Below the pieces are notes generated by a model. It saw nothing but the letters and a program-made list of their open reading frames with translations, was not told the origin of the DNA and searched no databases. A stretch of 64,000 nucleotides of DNA from Paracoccus aurantiacus (lineage in GTDB: Bacteria > Pseudomonadota > Alphaproteobacteria > Rhodobacterales > Rhodobacteraceae): positions 992,001-1,056,000 of the forward strand of contig NZ_VOPL01000001.1 of assembly GCF_007993065.1 (NCBI RefSeq), given 5' to 3'. Numbering within the stretch: position 1 is the first letter of the stretch; every line of letters starts with the position of its first letter. A program made the translations under genes and the position numbers. This document shows, one piece after another, positions 1-9,700 of this stretch.

Positions 1-570
1 GAAATCCTGATGGGCCGCAGTTCCGGCTGGGAAAGCCAGGTCCGCAAGGGGTCCATGCCCCCCTGGGGCGTGGTTCTGCGGCGCCACTGGATTCACGTCC
101 TTGCGGGTCTGCTGGTCGGCGCGCTCATCGCCTATCTGTCGCCCGCGCAACTGATATGGCTGGCGCCGATCCTGATCGGGCTCGTTCTCGCCCCCCTCAC
201 CTCGCGGTGGAGCGCGTCTGCAGTGCTGGGGCGTTGGGCGCGTGCGGCAGGGCTTCTTGTCACCCCGGAAGAACGCGACGTCCCGCCGATCCTCAGCGCC
301 GCGACCACGCAGGCCCGGCATCTTCGGGTGCCTGCCGACGCAACGGCGGAACTCGGGCGCGATCCGGCGGCGCTTGCGAGCTATGTCTCGATGGTGCCGG
401 TCATGCCAGAACGCCCGGTTTCGAAGCGCCTGCCCGAGATTTCCGCAAAGGCGAAGATCGGTGTTGCGTCCAGCCAGACCGAAGCCCTCGGCTTTCTTGA
501 CCGTGCCGAGCGGAGCGCCTTGCTGAACGACCCCGAATTGCTTGAACTATGGGCGCGGCTGCCACAATGA
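1..570 (+). CDS. opgH: Glucans biosynthesis glucosyltransferase H, 3' end only
   Basis: This is the C-terminal 189 residues of a membrane glucosyltransferase that polymerises the beta-glucan backbone of osmoregulated periplasmic glucans and exports it across the inner membrane. The reading frame is open from the first base, so the gene starts upstream of the window. Visible are a hydrophobic segment (roughly residues 25-65) and the family's C-terminal tail, with the stretch GLLVTPEERDVPPIL near the middle. The stop codon overlaps the start of opgC (ATGA), as expected for the opg operon known in Rhodobacter sphaeroides. The glycosyltransferase catalytic domain lies outside the window, so the call rests on the C-terminus plus the opgC neighbour. 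Confidence 0.85.
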   Translation, partial: EILMGRSSGWESQVRKGSMPPWGVVLRRHWIHVLAGLLVGALIAYLSPAQLIWLAPILIGLVLAPLTSRWSASAVLGRWARAAGLLVTPEERDVPPILSAATTQARHLRVPADATAELGRDPAALASYVSMVPVMPERPVSKRLPEISAKAKIGVASSQTEALGFLDRAERSALLNDPELLELWARLPQ

Positions 571-1679
571 ACCGAATTCTGGCGCTCGATATGCTGCGCG
601 GCTACGCGCTGGTTGCGATCATGCTCGACCATATGCCGGTCGGCGTGCTGCGCGGCTATACGCTCGCGAATTTTGCGGTCTTCGACGCGGCAGAGCTGTT
701 CGTCCTTCTGTCGGGCTTTCTTGTCGGCCTCGTCTGGGTCGCGATCGAGGCCAAGCAGGGACGCCGCGCCGCCCAGTGGCGCTTTCTGCGCCGCGCCGGG
801 CAGGTCTGGCTTGCGCTTCTGGCCGGCGGCATTCTTCTGGCGCTGCTGTCTCGCGGTCTGCTTGAAGCAGGCTTTCCGCACACCGCCGTCTGGACTGAAT
901 ATGCCCGCTGGATCATCGAATTTCCGGTCGGCTATATTGTCACGCTCGCCACGCTCTGGATGCAGCCGAACCTGCTGGATGTGCTGGCGCTGTATGTCAT
1001 CCTGCTGGCGTTTGTCCCGCTTACCGTGCCGCTTCTTCTGCGCTACCCGTTCGCCTTCGCGATCTGTTCGCTGGCGCTGTGGGCTGTCTCGGGTCCGCTG
1101 AACGAGGCGCTGCCCAATCAGCGCGTCGAAGGCGGACTTCTGTTTAACCCCTTCGGGTGGCAGGTGCTGTTTCATACCGGCATCGCGATGGGTGCCTTCC
1201 GCAAGCAGCTTATGCCGTTCCTGCTGCGTTACCGGACATGGCTGACCGCCATTGCGACGGTGATCGTGCTGTATTCGCTCGCGATGGCGCAGCTTTGGCG
1301 CTACGGCCCCGAAGCCAAGGCCATTTCGAAGATGCTGTGGGAGCTGGTCGGACCCGTGAACAAATGGGGTCTGGACGAGATGCGCTATGTCTCGATCATA
1401 GCCGCAAGCTGGCTGGTGGCTGTGCCGCTGGCGCGTCCGCTTGCCTGGGTGGCAGAAAGCGCACCCGGCCGCGCGCTGGCGCTGATCGGGCGCGGCGGGT
1501 TGATAACTTTTGTCGCCTGCGTCCTGCTGTCGGTTCTGGGCGATGCGCTGATGAACACGCCCGGCATGACAAGCTGGGTGCGTCGGCTTGCGGTCGATCT
1601 GTGGACCATCGGCGTGCTGTGGCTGGTCGGCGTCTATGCGCAGGGCTATGGCCGTCGCAAGAAGGCCACAAAGCGCTAG
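567..1679 (+). CDS. opgC: OpgC-type glucan succinyltransferase (membrane acyltransferase)
   Basis: A polytopic membrane protein of about 370 residues with roughly ten hydrophobic segments. It begins MNRILALDMLRGYALVAIML; this N-terminal (x)LDxLRG motif is typical of the OpgC/acyltransferase-3 group. OpgC of Rhodobacter sphaeroides adds succinyl groups to periplasmic glucans, and opgC there lies in the opgGIH operon. I chose the ATG at 567 because it overlaps the opgH stop as ATGA. An in-frame ATG at 549 would add six residues but lies inside opgH. The basic C-terminus (GRRKKATKR) fits a cytoplasmic tail. The donor and position of substitution cannot be read from sequence. Confidence 0.88.
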   Translation: MNRILALDMLRGYALVAIMLDHMPVGVLRGYTLANFAVFDAAELFVLLSGFLVGLVWVAIEAKQGRRAAQWRFLRRAGQVWLALLAGGILLALLSRGLLEAGFPHTAVWTEYARWIIEFPVGYIVTLATLWMQPNLLDVLALYVILLAFVPLTVPLLLRYPFAFAICSLALWAVSGPLNEALPNQRVEGGLLFNPFGWQVLFHTGIAMGAFRKQLMPFLLRYRTWLTAIATVIVLYSLAMAQLWRYGPEAKAISKMLWELVGPVNKWGLDEMRYVSIIAASWLVAVPLARPLAWVAESAPGRALALIGRGGLITFVACVLLSVLGDALMNTPGMTSWVRRLAVDLWTIGVLWLVGVYAQGYGRRKKATKR

Positions 1680-1724
1680 CAAAACCTTGCCGCCAGCGCC
1701 GCTCTGGCCAGGAATCGCTTGCAA

Positions 1725-1840
1725 ATTCGTGACCGGCAGCCCATCTGTCGCAGCATCCGCGGACCTGCGGATAAGCCTGGTGACCGGGCCCCTCTGGCGG
1801 ATGTGGCGGCACATTCGTGATGTCGGCACTTAATTCGTGA
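1725..1840. promoter_or_regulatory. Three direct repeats ATTCGTGA upstream of the DUF475 gene
   Basis: The octamer ATTCGTGA occurs at 1725-1732, 1813-1820 and 1833-1840. The last two copies start exactly 20 bp apart, about two helical turns, and end 22 bp before the DUF475 ATG, just upstream of a GGGGGAG ribosome binding site. Spaced direct repeats are a common layout for response-regulator or activator sites. No factor is identified and the repeat could be chance. The rest of this 183-bp gap holds a weak hairpin (1755-1772) without a T-run. Confidence 0.3.
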
Positions 1841-1862
1841 TCCGCCGCAGGGGGAGTCTGCC

Positions 1863-2939
1863 ATGCAGACCGACAACGCCGCAGCATCCGTGAAGGGGAT
1901 GCTGCACTATTTCAAATGGGCATTCATCGTTACCGTAATCGGGCTTATGCTCGGGGCGGCGCTTGGCTGGCAGATGACCGGAACGGTCGGCGGAATGCTG
2001 GCCGTTTTCTTCATCTGCGCGGTGCTCGCCGTGCTGGAGATCTCGCTCTCGTTCGACAATGCCATCGTCAACGCGAACAAGCTGAAAGACATGACGCCGA
2101 AATGGCAGCATCGCTTTCTGACCTGGGGTATCGTTATCGCCGTTTTCGGGATGCGGATTGTCTTTCCGCTTCTGATCGTGGTGATCGCGGCCAAGATCGG
2201 CCCGTGGCAGGCCATGGTTCTTGCCGCGTCGGAACCCGAGGAATACGCCCGTATCATGCATGATGCGCATCTGCCGATCGCGGCCTTCGGCGGCACATTT
2301 CTGATGATGGTCGGGCTGAGCTTCTTTTTCGATCACGAGAAAGAGGTCCATTGGGTGCGCTGGCTTGAACGCAGAATGCAGAAATACGCCACGATCCGCG
2401 GAATCGAAGTCGCGATCGCGCTGGTAATGGTTCTGGTCTTCGCGCGCTTTCTCGAACCCGCGGAATCGCAGATATTCTTCAAGTCCGCGATTTGGGGGCT
2501 TCTGACCTTCCTGCTGGTCGAGGTGCTTGGCGGCCTTCTGGACAGCAGTCAGGAAATGATGACGGCCGGCGCAAAGGGCGGTATCGGCGCGTTCCTTTAT
2601 CTGGAGGTGCTGGATGCCTCGTTCAGCTTTGACGGGGTGATCGGGGCGTTCGCGCTGACGCAGAACCTGTTCGTCATCGCCATCGGCCTCGGGATCGGTG
2701 CGATGTATGTGCGCTCCATGACCATCATGCTGGTCGAGAAGGGGACGCTGACGCAGTATCGTTTTCTGGAACATGGCGCGTTCTACGCGATCATCGCGTT
2801 GTCGCTTATCATGTTCCTGCAAAGCTTCGTGCATATCCCCGAAGTAATTACCGGCCTTGGCGGGGCGGCGCTGATCGGTGTCTCGCTCTGGTCCTCGATC
2901 CGCTGGAACCGCGTTTTCGGCGTGTCCGAGGCGCATTGA
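1863..2939 (+). CDS. DUF475 family (TerC-like) integral membrane protein
   Basis: A 358-residue membrane protein with about nine hydrophobic segments. The motif ISLSFDNAIVNANKL (residues about 60-75) and a second FSFDGVIGAFAL (about 253-264) match the paired acidic membrane motifs of the TerC/DUF475 superfamily. That superfamily includes metal-ion (for example manganese) exporters and tellurite-resistance TerC proteins. A strong GGGGGAG ribosome binding site precedes the ATG. It appears monocistronic: 183 bp separate it from opgC, and a GC-rich hairpin follows. The family assignment is firm. The transported ion is unknown, and metal export is inference from the superfamily. Confidence 0.87.
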   Translation: MQTDNAAASVKGMLHYFKWAFIVTVIGLMLGAALGWQMTGTVGGMLAVFFICAVLAVLEISLSFDNAIVNANKLKDMTPKWQHRFLTWGIVIAVFGMRIVFPLLIVVIAAKIGPWQAMVLAASEPEEYARIMHDAHLPIAAFGGTFLMMVGLSFFFDHEKEVHWVRWLERRMQKYATIRGIEVAIALVMVLVFARFLEPAESQIFFKSAIWGLLTFLLVEVLGGLLDSSQEMMTAGAKGGIGAFLYLEVLDASFSFDGVIGAFALTQNLFVIAIGLGIGAMYVRSMTIMLVEKGTLTQYRFLEHGAFYAIIALSLIMFLQSFVHIPEVITGLGGAALIGVSLWSSIRWNRVFGVSEAH

Positions 2940-2948
2940 CCTCGGTGA

Positions 2949-2979
2949 ACCGGCCGGTCGCAGCGCGCGCCCGGCCGGT
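2949..2979 (+). terminator. GC-rich hairpin after the DUF475 gene (possible terminator)
   Basis: Nine-base arms ACCGGCCGG and CCGGCCGGT flank a 13-base loop, starting 10 bp after the stop codon. No T-run follows, so this is at best a weak or Rho-assisted terminator. Each arm is also nearly self-palindromic. Confidence 0.3.
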
Positions 2980-3079
2980 CCGCAATGCCTCACCGGATTT
3001 TCATTGCCCGCCCAAGTTGCAGGGTTCAACGGGACAATCAGCTCTGCTAGAACGGAACGATTAGCGGAGAACCCGGCCC

Positions 3080-4360
3080 ATGCGGCATGCTGTTTTGGCT
3101 ATGAGTTTGTTGACGAGTGCGCTTCCCGGTCCGGCCCTGTCGGAGAACCGGGGCGATGTCGCAATTCCTGACGCCGGGGACGATTTCGCCACGACGCTGA
3201 AGGGCATCGCCGACCGCTCGATCCGCATGATTTACATCGACGCTCCTCCGGTTGCGGGCGACCCTGCCCCGGCCGCGCCCGCACGCCTTGCCGGGCGTCC
3301 GCCAGCGGCGCCCGTGATTGTCGTCGCCAACAGTTGCGGCTGGCAGGATCCGGAAGCGCAGCTTGGCGCACTTCGCCAGCGTTTTCCCGGCCCGGTCTGG
3401 CTAGTGCAGCCGCAGGGTGCGGATTGCAAATCCGATGAGATTGCGTCGGTCGCTCGCAAGGCCACGAATGCGCCGGCGCGTGACCGGCTTGCCGTGCTGA
3501 TCGGCGGCGGCATGACGCTGTCGGGAATCGGTCCTTCGACTGGCGAGGCGTCGGCAACCGCCGGTCAACGCGACCCGAACCCGGCACAGAATGCGGCCGC
3601 GTCACTTGGCGGCAAGCTGGTGATCTCGGCCTTGCCGCCCGGCGCAGCGCTCAGCGGGGCGCCTGCCACGGTGATCCGCGCCAGCGCCCCTGCCGCGCCG
3701 CAGGCAGTTGCGACACAATCCACCACATCAGTCGCGGTTCCCGCCACCCTGCCCCGCCGCGCCGACCAGCCCGAGCCCGCGATCATCGTCGGAGAGCTGG
3801 CCAGCCTTCTCGGTGCGGACAAGCGCGGCGAAATGGGTGTCCCGCGCGAGGTGCGCGACCGCATCCGCCAGATTGACCCGGACTTTTTCGACACGATGAT
3901 GAGAGACGGTCGTTTCGACCCGCGCGGCGAACAATATGCCGCCGCGATCCAGACCGAGCTTCAGCAGATGAATTGCTATAGCGGTGCGATCGACGGTGAT
4001 TGGGGCGGCGGATCGCTGAGCGCGCTTCAGCGCTATTTCAGCACGCTTGGCAGCGCCCAGGCCGCGACGGTGCCCGGCCCGGCGCTTTACCGCCAGATCA
4101 TCACGAACAAGTCCGTAACCTGCCCCGCACCCCGTGTCACCACGCCGCGCGCGCAGCCGACGACGGTATCGACCAGCCCGCGAAGAACTGGCGGTGGCGG
4201 CAGCCGCAGCACGCGCACAGAGAACACGCCGCGCGTGCAGCGCACGCCCACGCAAAGGCAGCCGAGCCAGCAGCCTGCTGCGACACAAGCCGCGACGACG
4301 GGCGGACCCAGGATCGACCCGAACCGCGTCGGCGGGCTCGGCTCGGGTGTGCCGCGCTAG
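3080..4360 (+). CDS. Exported protein with peptidoglycan_binding_1-like domain
   Basis: A 426-residue protein with a short signal peptide (cleavage probably after PGPALS, about residue 21). The first half is Ala/Pro-rich with no recognised domain; two cysteines (in NSCGW and GADCKS) may form a disulfide. Residues about 275-345 resemble a peptidoglycan_binding_1 fold: AIQTELQQMNCYSGAIDGDWGGGSLSAL has the usual 'xLxxLGxYxGxIDGxxGxxTxxAL' pattern. The C-terminal 85 residues are low-complexity Thr/Arg/Gln/Pro. Only 6 bp separate it from the downstream transglycosylase gene, so the two are probably co-transcribed and may act together on the cell wall near the T6SS. Function beyond wall binding is not known. 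Confidence 0.65.
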   Translation: MRHAVLAMSLLTSALPGPALSENRGDVAIPDAGDDFATTLKGIADRSIRMIYIDAPPVAGDPAPAAPARLAGRPPAAPVIVVANSCGWQDPEAQLGALRQRFPGPVWLVQPQGADCKSDEIASVARKATNAPARDRLAVLIGGGMTLSGIGPSTGEASATAGQRDPNPAQNAAASLGGKLVISALPPGAALSGAPATVIRASAPAAPQAVATQSTTSVAVPATLPRRADQPEPAIIVGELASLLGADKRGEMGVPREVRDRIRQIDPDFFDTMMRDGRFDPRGEQYAAAIQTELQQMNCYSGAIDGDWGGGSLSALQRYFSTLGSAQAATVPGPALYRQIITNKSVTCPAPRVTTPRAQPTTVSTSPRRTGGGGSRSTRTENTPRVQRTPTQRQPSQQPAATQAATTGGPRIDPNRVGGLGSGVPR

Positions 4361-4366
4361 ATCGCC

Positions 4367-6625
4367 GTGGAGGTCGACCCCCGTTTTCGCCAGATGGGCC
4401 GGACTGCGCGCAGACGCAGGCGCAGGGCGGGGGCGCTGCGTGGCGGTATCGCATCGGTCGTGGTGCTGGCCGTCGGCGGGGCTTTGGTCTGGCAGTTCTC
4501 GCCCCGGATCACGGATCTGTGGACGCGGCTGAACGGCACCGACCAGATGACGCAAGTCGCCGATGAATTCGACATCGCCCCCGTCACACCCGGCGACGGA
4601 TTTACAGACGTGCCCGGCGATCCGATGATTATCCCGCGCATGGAGCAGGACGAGGCTGCGGCTGGCAAGACAGTCATTGCGCCGCAAGCCCTGATAAAAG
4701 CGAATGCCGATGCGCGCGTCGGGATGGACCGCGCGGGAGAGCTGTCGGTGCTGAATACCGAATTGCGCGCACCCGATCAGATCCTCGTCGCGTCGCTTCC
4801 GACGACCCGCGAGGAATTCGCGATGTTTCAGGCAGAGCGCAGCCGCGCGCGCCGCGCGGCCGAAGACGCGGCAATCGCAGGTGCCGATGCGACCGGCGCG
4901 CAAGCTGCGCTCGCGGCTATTGATGAGCCTGCCGTCTCGGGCACCGTCTATCTTCGCGAACCGGCCTACCGCACGCCGATCTGGACCGACAGCGTGGTGC
5001 GGGTCACGACGCCGCGCAGCCTTGCCGCGATTCTGGCCGAGAGCGGCCAGAGCGAAGACGACGCGGCCCGGATCAGCCAGCGCATGGCGGCAAGCTTCGA
5101 TCTGGGCGAGACGATCGCACCGGGCAGCCTGTTGATGATGCGCTATCGTGGCGAGGGGGACTCTCGACAGCTTATTCAGCTTAGCCTTTACCGACCAGGT
5201 GCATATATCGGCTCGATGGGGATGGCGGCGTCGGGTCAGCTTGTGCCCGCCGCAGACCCCTGGGCCGAACAGCAGCAGGTGACAGAGGTTCTGGCAAGCG
5301 ATGCACAGGATGACTACAAGCCGCAGCGACTGCTCGACATGATCTATTCCGCGGCGCTGAGATCCAATCTCAGCCCCGAAGAAGCCGGCTCGGCGCTGGC
5401 GATGATGGCCAAGATCCACGATCTCGACGGGTTTGCCGATCCCGCAGACCGGCTTACCGTGATCCGCGAAAAAACCCCGCCGGGGCTGACAGGTCAGGTC
5501 TTGTTCATCGGCGTAAGCGGGCCGTCGGGCGACAAGCCCTGCTACATTGTCGGCGAAGGCGCAGAAAAGGATGCCGGTCCCGGCTGCTTCACGCGTCAGA
5601 GCGTTGCGGCCGATGCGTCGGTCGCCAGCACACTGATCCCGCCGGTTTCGGGTATCGTCACGCAGCGCTTCGTGCCCCTGACCGGCGCCGAGGCGGCAAG
5701 CGGGTCCGGGGCGCAAGCCGCAGATCTTCAGCGCGGCCACGTCATCTGGTCTGCGCCGCAAGGCAGTCCCGTGCGCGCGGTCGCAGCGGGTCGGGTCACG
5801 GCCATGACGCTCGACCCTTCGGTCGGAGCGTCGGTCGAGATCACCCATGACGATGGCAGCATCTCGCGCTATCGCGGGCTTGGCAGCATCGCCGAAACCG
5901 TAGTGCAAGGCGCCGAGCTCGAAGCTGGCGCGCAGATCGGCACAGTTGGCAGGCTGCCCGGCCAAAATCAACCGGGCATCGCCTTCCAGCTTGTCGTCGC
6001 AGGCGCGGCGGTCGATCCGTCGGCGCGCCTTGGCGGGGCCGTCGAGGCACGCGGTTCCGGCGCTGTCGAGGCGCTGATCGGACGGATCATCCATGTCGAA
6101 AGCGCCGGCAATGCACGCGCGAAGAACCCGCTTTCGACTGCGTCGGGTCTGGGCCAGTTCATCGAAAGCACATGGCTGCGGATGATGCGCACCTATCGGC
6201 CAGACCTGCTGTCCAGCATGACGCGCGGCGAGGTTCTGGATCTGCGCTTCGATGCCGGTCTGTCGCGCGAGATGGTGCGCCATCTCGCGCAGGAGAACGA
6301 GGCCTATCTGCGTGCGCGCGGGCATCAGATCACGGCCGGGCGGCTGTATCTGGCGCACTTCCTCGGTCCCGCGGGTGCCGATCAGGCATTGCGCGCCGAT
6401 CCGGCCAGTTCCGTCGCGGCGGTCATGGGCCAGGCGGTGATCCGGGCGAACCCGTTCCTGCGCAGTTACCGTATCGCGGACCTGCAAAACTGGGCCGAGC
6501 GCAAGATGAGCGGCGCGCGCGCGGTTGCGGGCGATTCCGCCCCAGCGGGTGTTACAGAGGCACCGGTTTCGCCCGAAGTGCGCGCCTTCATCGCCGCGAT
6601 TGACCAGATTCGCCATGCAATTTGA
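4367..6625 (+). CDS. Lytic transglycosylase (SLT) fused to a degenerate M23/LysM-type region
   Basis: A 752-residue membrane-anchored wall enzyme. A basic N-terminus (RRRRRR) is followed by a membrane segment at about residues 27-48, giving a periplasmic body. The central region resembles the module preceding M23 peptidases; residues about 425-550 look like an M23 (LytM) fold. However, the zinc ligands are gone: the HxxxD pair corresponds to R456 and I460, and HxH to G537-I538-A539. The C-terminal part (about 565-700) is an SLT transglycosylase domain with probable catalytic E578 in HVESAG, followed by GLGQF. It would cleave glycan strands. The GTG start was chosen because it follows the previous stop by 6 bp. 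Adjacent to a T6SS, it may open the wall for the TssJLM complex, as MltE does in enteroaggregative E. coli; that role is inference. Confidence 0.75.
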   Translation: MEVDPRFRQMGRTARRRRRRAGALRGGIASVVVLAVGGALVWQFSPRITDLWTRLNGTDQMTQVADEFDIAPVTPGDGFTDVPGDPMIIPRMEQDEAAAGKTVIAPQALIKANADARVGMDRAGELSVLNTELRAPDQILVASLPTTREEFAMFQAERSRARRAAEDAAIAGADATGAQAALAAIDEPAVSGTVYLREPAYRTPIWTDSVVRVTTPRSLAAILAESGQSEDDAARISQRMAASFDLGETIAPGSLLMMRYRGEGDSRQLIQLSLYRPGAYIGSMGMAASGQLVPAADPWAEQQQVTEVLASDAQDDYKPQRLLDMIYSAALRSNLSPEEAGSALAMMAKIHDLDGFADPADRLTVIREKTPPGLTGQVLFIGVSGPSGDKPCYIVGEGAEKDAGPGCFTRQSVAADASVASTLIPPVSGIVTQRFVPLTGAEAASGSGAQAADLQRGHVIWSAPQGSPVRAVAAGRVTAMTLDPSVGASVEITHDDGSISRYRGLGSIAETVVQGAELEAGAQIGTVGRLPGQNQPGIAFQLVVAGAAVDPSARLGGAVEARGSGAVEALIGRIIHVESAGNARAKNPLSTASGLGQFIESTWLRMMRTYRPDLLSSMTRGEVLDLRFDAGLSREMVRHLAQENEAYLRARGHQITAGRLYLAHFLGPAGADQALRADPASSVAAVMGQAVIRANPFLRSYRIADLQNWAERKMSGARAVAGDSAPAGVTEAPVSPEVRAFIAAIDQIRHAI

Positions 6626-6664
6626 ACGGGTTGTTCCAGCACCGACAAATCAGCGCACAAAACC

Positions 6665-6700
6665 TTGTGATCCGTAAAATCTTCGCGATACTAAGGCGAA
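6665..6700 (+). promoter_or_regulatory. Predicted promoter with overlapping inverted repeat for the autotransporter gene
   Basis: TTGTGA (6665-6670) and GATACT (6687-6692) are 16 bp apart, each matching 4 of 6 sigma-70 consensus positions. An inverted repeat TTCGC-N9-GCGAA (6682-6700) is centred on the -10 box, a placement expected of a repressor operator. This is the only AT-richer stretch in the gap before the autotransporter. Confidence 0.35.
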
Positions 6701-6744
6701 TTATTTCTGCCCATTGAATGCTGTTCAGACGAGACCGAGTAACC

Positions 6745-9700
6745 ATGTCCCCTCGCCTTTTGACTGTCTCTCGCGCCGCGCGCCACGCCTCTCTGCTTCG
6801 CTCCACCGCACTGATATCTCTGCTTCCGATGATCGGTTCTGCGCAGCCCGGTCAGGCACAGGTCTATCTCGATAACGCCAATACCGATCCGACCAGTTAC
6901 GAGGCAGTGGACGGCAACTGGGGCGCGTCGGATGCGATCTGGTATGACGTGGCGAGCAGCAGCTATACGACGCTGTCGAATGGCGGCATCGCGGTTCTGG
7001 GTGATTTCGCAGGCGGCAATACCAGCGCGACGCTTACCGTGGTGGGCACGATTTCAGTCGATGAAATCCGTGTGAAACAGACCGGCTTTACGCTGACCGG
7101 CGGCAGCTTCCAGGGCACCGGGTCAGGGCTGACCTTTGCGCGCGCGGACACCGTGGATGCAGAGATTTTCGTCGGCACAGCGCTGAACGCCTATCTCATC
7201 GTCGATGACGGCATAACGCTGACCTATAGCGGCCAATCAACCGGCATGACCAATGCCGATGTCCGGACAGGCGGCGTACTGAATGTGACCGCATCGGGTA
7301 TCACGCAGGGCAAAATGAATGCCGGAGGGACCGTCAATATCGCCGGTCAGCACAGCGGCAATGTCGATATTCTTGGCAATACCGACAGTGTGGTGCGTCT
7401 GGCAGGCGGGACGATCACAGGTTCTGTCGTGAATTATGGCGCATTGTCCGGCAGCGGCACCGTCATCGGCAGCGTCACCAACAATATCAGCGGGCGCGTA
7501 TCGGCCAACAGCACGACCGGCGATCTGGAGATTCAGGGCGGGGTCGCGAATTCCGGTGCGGTCTTTGTCCAGTCCGGCGCGACGCTGAAGGCCGATGTGA
7601 CATCGACCGATGACGGCTTCGTTTATATGGAGGACGGAACGCTGGACGGTAGCGTTCTGAACGAGGGCGATTTCAACGTCGTGGCATCGGGCGGCGTGGT
7701 AACGGGCGATTTCTTCAATCGCACCGACACGAATGCCAGCGGCAATGACGGGCTGATCTATTCGGATGGCAGCACAGACCGAACGCTGACGATCGATGGC
7801 CGACTGACGAATAACGGCCGGATCGTCTCTGGCTGGGGCGGCGGGAACAGGTATCTCACGATAAATGCCGCCGAAATCCTGCTGCTCGGGAATTCCTCTA
7901 TTGATGACGATGTGATCCTGCGCGGGACCGAAGTCGTTCAAAGCACGGTCGATATCCTGACCTACAGCCGCCTGCGCGAAGGCGCGGTGGATGGCGGGGT
8001 CCGAAATCAGGGCACGTTCAATATCTATGCAGGCCTGAGCGGCTGGAACGGTGCCTCCGGGTCCAACCTGGAATTTTACGACATCGCCAACGAAAGCACG
8101 TTCAACATCTATGGCGGCGGCTTCGTCGAACGGCTTGACCAGTTTGATAACCGCGCGGGCGCTACGCTGACCCTGTCGGGCGGATCGTCAATCGAGGCGA
8201 ATACGCTCGCTAACCGCGGGATCGTCAATAATGGCGGCGAGCTTCGGGCGAATGATGATGACCCGGCGGGCATCGCGATCACCAACTATACCGGCGCGAC
8301 ATTTGGCAATAGCGGCTCGATCACGGGCAGCGTCGTCAACGAAACCTTGGCGACCCTGAACAACAGCGGCACCATTACCGGTCCTGTCAGCAACGCGGCA
8401 GGCGGCGACCTGACCAGTACCGGCACGATCAACGGAAACCTGGACAATAACGGCAAAGCGCGTTTGGCCGGCACGATCAACGGCTTTTTCGACAATAGCG
8501 GTCTTGATGTGCAGGTCACCGGCAATCTTGGCGTCGCCGATATGATCAATACCGGCCGTCTGGACATCAACGGCGCGGCGACACTGACCTCTGCCAACAA
8601 GATCGAGAATACGAACGTCCTGAATGTGTATGGCGGGCTGAACGCCGACGCGTTCAACAGCGGGATCATCGCCAATACCGGCACGATGACCGGCAGCTAC
8701 GACAATCAGAACGGCGCGACGATTACCAATGCGAATCGTATCGCAGGCAATGTCGTCAACCGCGCTGGCGCGACGCTTAACAATAACCTGAACAGCACGA
8801 TCACCGGCTCTGTCGATAACATGAGCGGTGGTCAGTTGAACAACTCCGGAACGATCGGCGGATTTGTCGCGAACCGCGCGGGTGGCACGCTTTCCAGCAC
8901 CGGCACCCTTGGCAGCCTGGATAACGATGGCGCCGCGACCATTTCCGGCACTGTTACCGGCAGGTTGGATAACAGCACGAATACGCTCGATCTCGGCGGC
9001 GATTTGAATGCGGGTTCCGTGGTCAACAGCGGCACGCTTGACGTTGACAGCAACATCACCCTGTCCACCACCGGCGGGACGCGCAACAGCGGTACGCTGA
9101 GCGTTGCGGGTGAACTGGCCAGCAACGTCGTCAACAGTGGCACGCTGGTCAACGACAACACGATCAGAGGTTCGGTCGACAATCAGGCAGGTGGCTCCGC
9201 ACAGAACAACAACCTTATCGACGGAAATGTGGTCAACCGCTCGGCCGTGGGTCTGGTCAATGACGGGACGATCACCGGTTCGGCAGATAACCTGAGCGGC
9301 GCAGTGCTGACGAACAATGACAGCATCGGCGGCACGGTCGCCAACCGCGCTGGCGCGCAGCTTATCAGCAACGGAACGCTTGGCGGGCTTGCCAATGACG
9401 GTGCGGCATCGATCTCTGGCGCGGTCACCGGCGAGCTTGAGAACAGGTCGGCCGGGCTTGTTCTGACCGGCGATCTGGATGTCGGAAGCCTGGTCAACAG
9501 CGGAACGTTCAATGTGGACGCTGCCCGCGAGGTCACCTCGTCTGGGCAGATCACCAATACCGGCACGATCAGCGTCGCCGGAAGGCTGAGCACCGGCACG
9601 CAGCTTGTGAACAACCAGACTGTCAATCTCAGCGGCACGCTGACGGGTGACGTTCTGAACAACGATCTGGTTTCGCTGAACAGCGGCAGCGTGATCGGGA

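Noticed and set aside
1755..1772. Hairpin ATCCGC-N6-GCGGAT after opgC as terminator
   Set aside because: Six-base stem without a T-run and 75 bp beyond the stop; weak evidence.
3728..6616. Minus-strand open frame of 962 codons opposite the transglycosylase
   Set aside because: Shadow of a high-GC gene. Its translation is Arg/Ala/His-rich without motifs, and the plus strand carries clear wall-enzyme domains.
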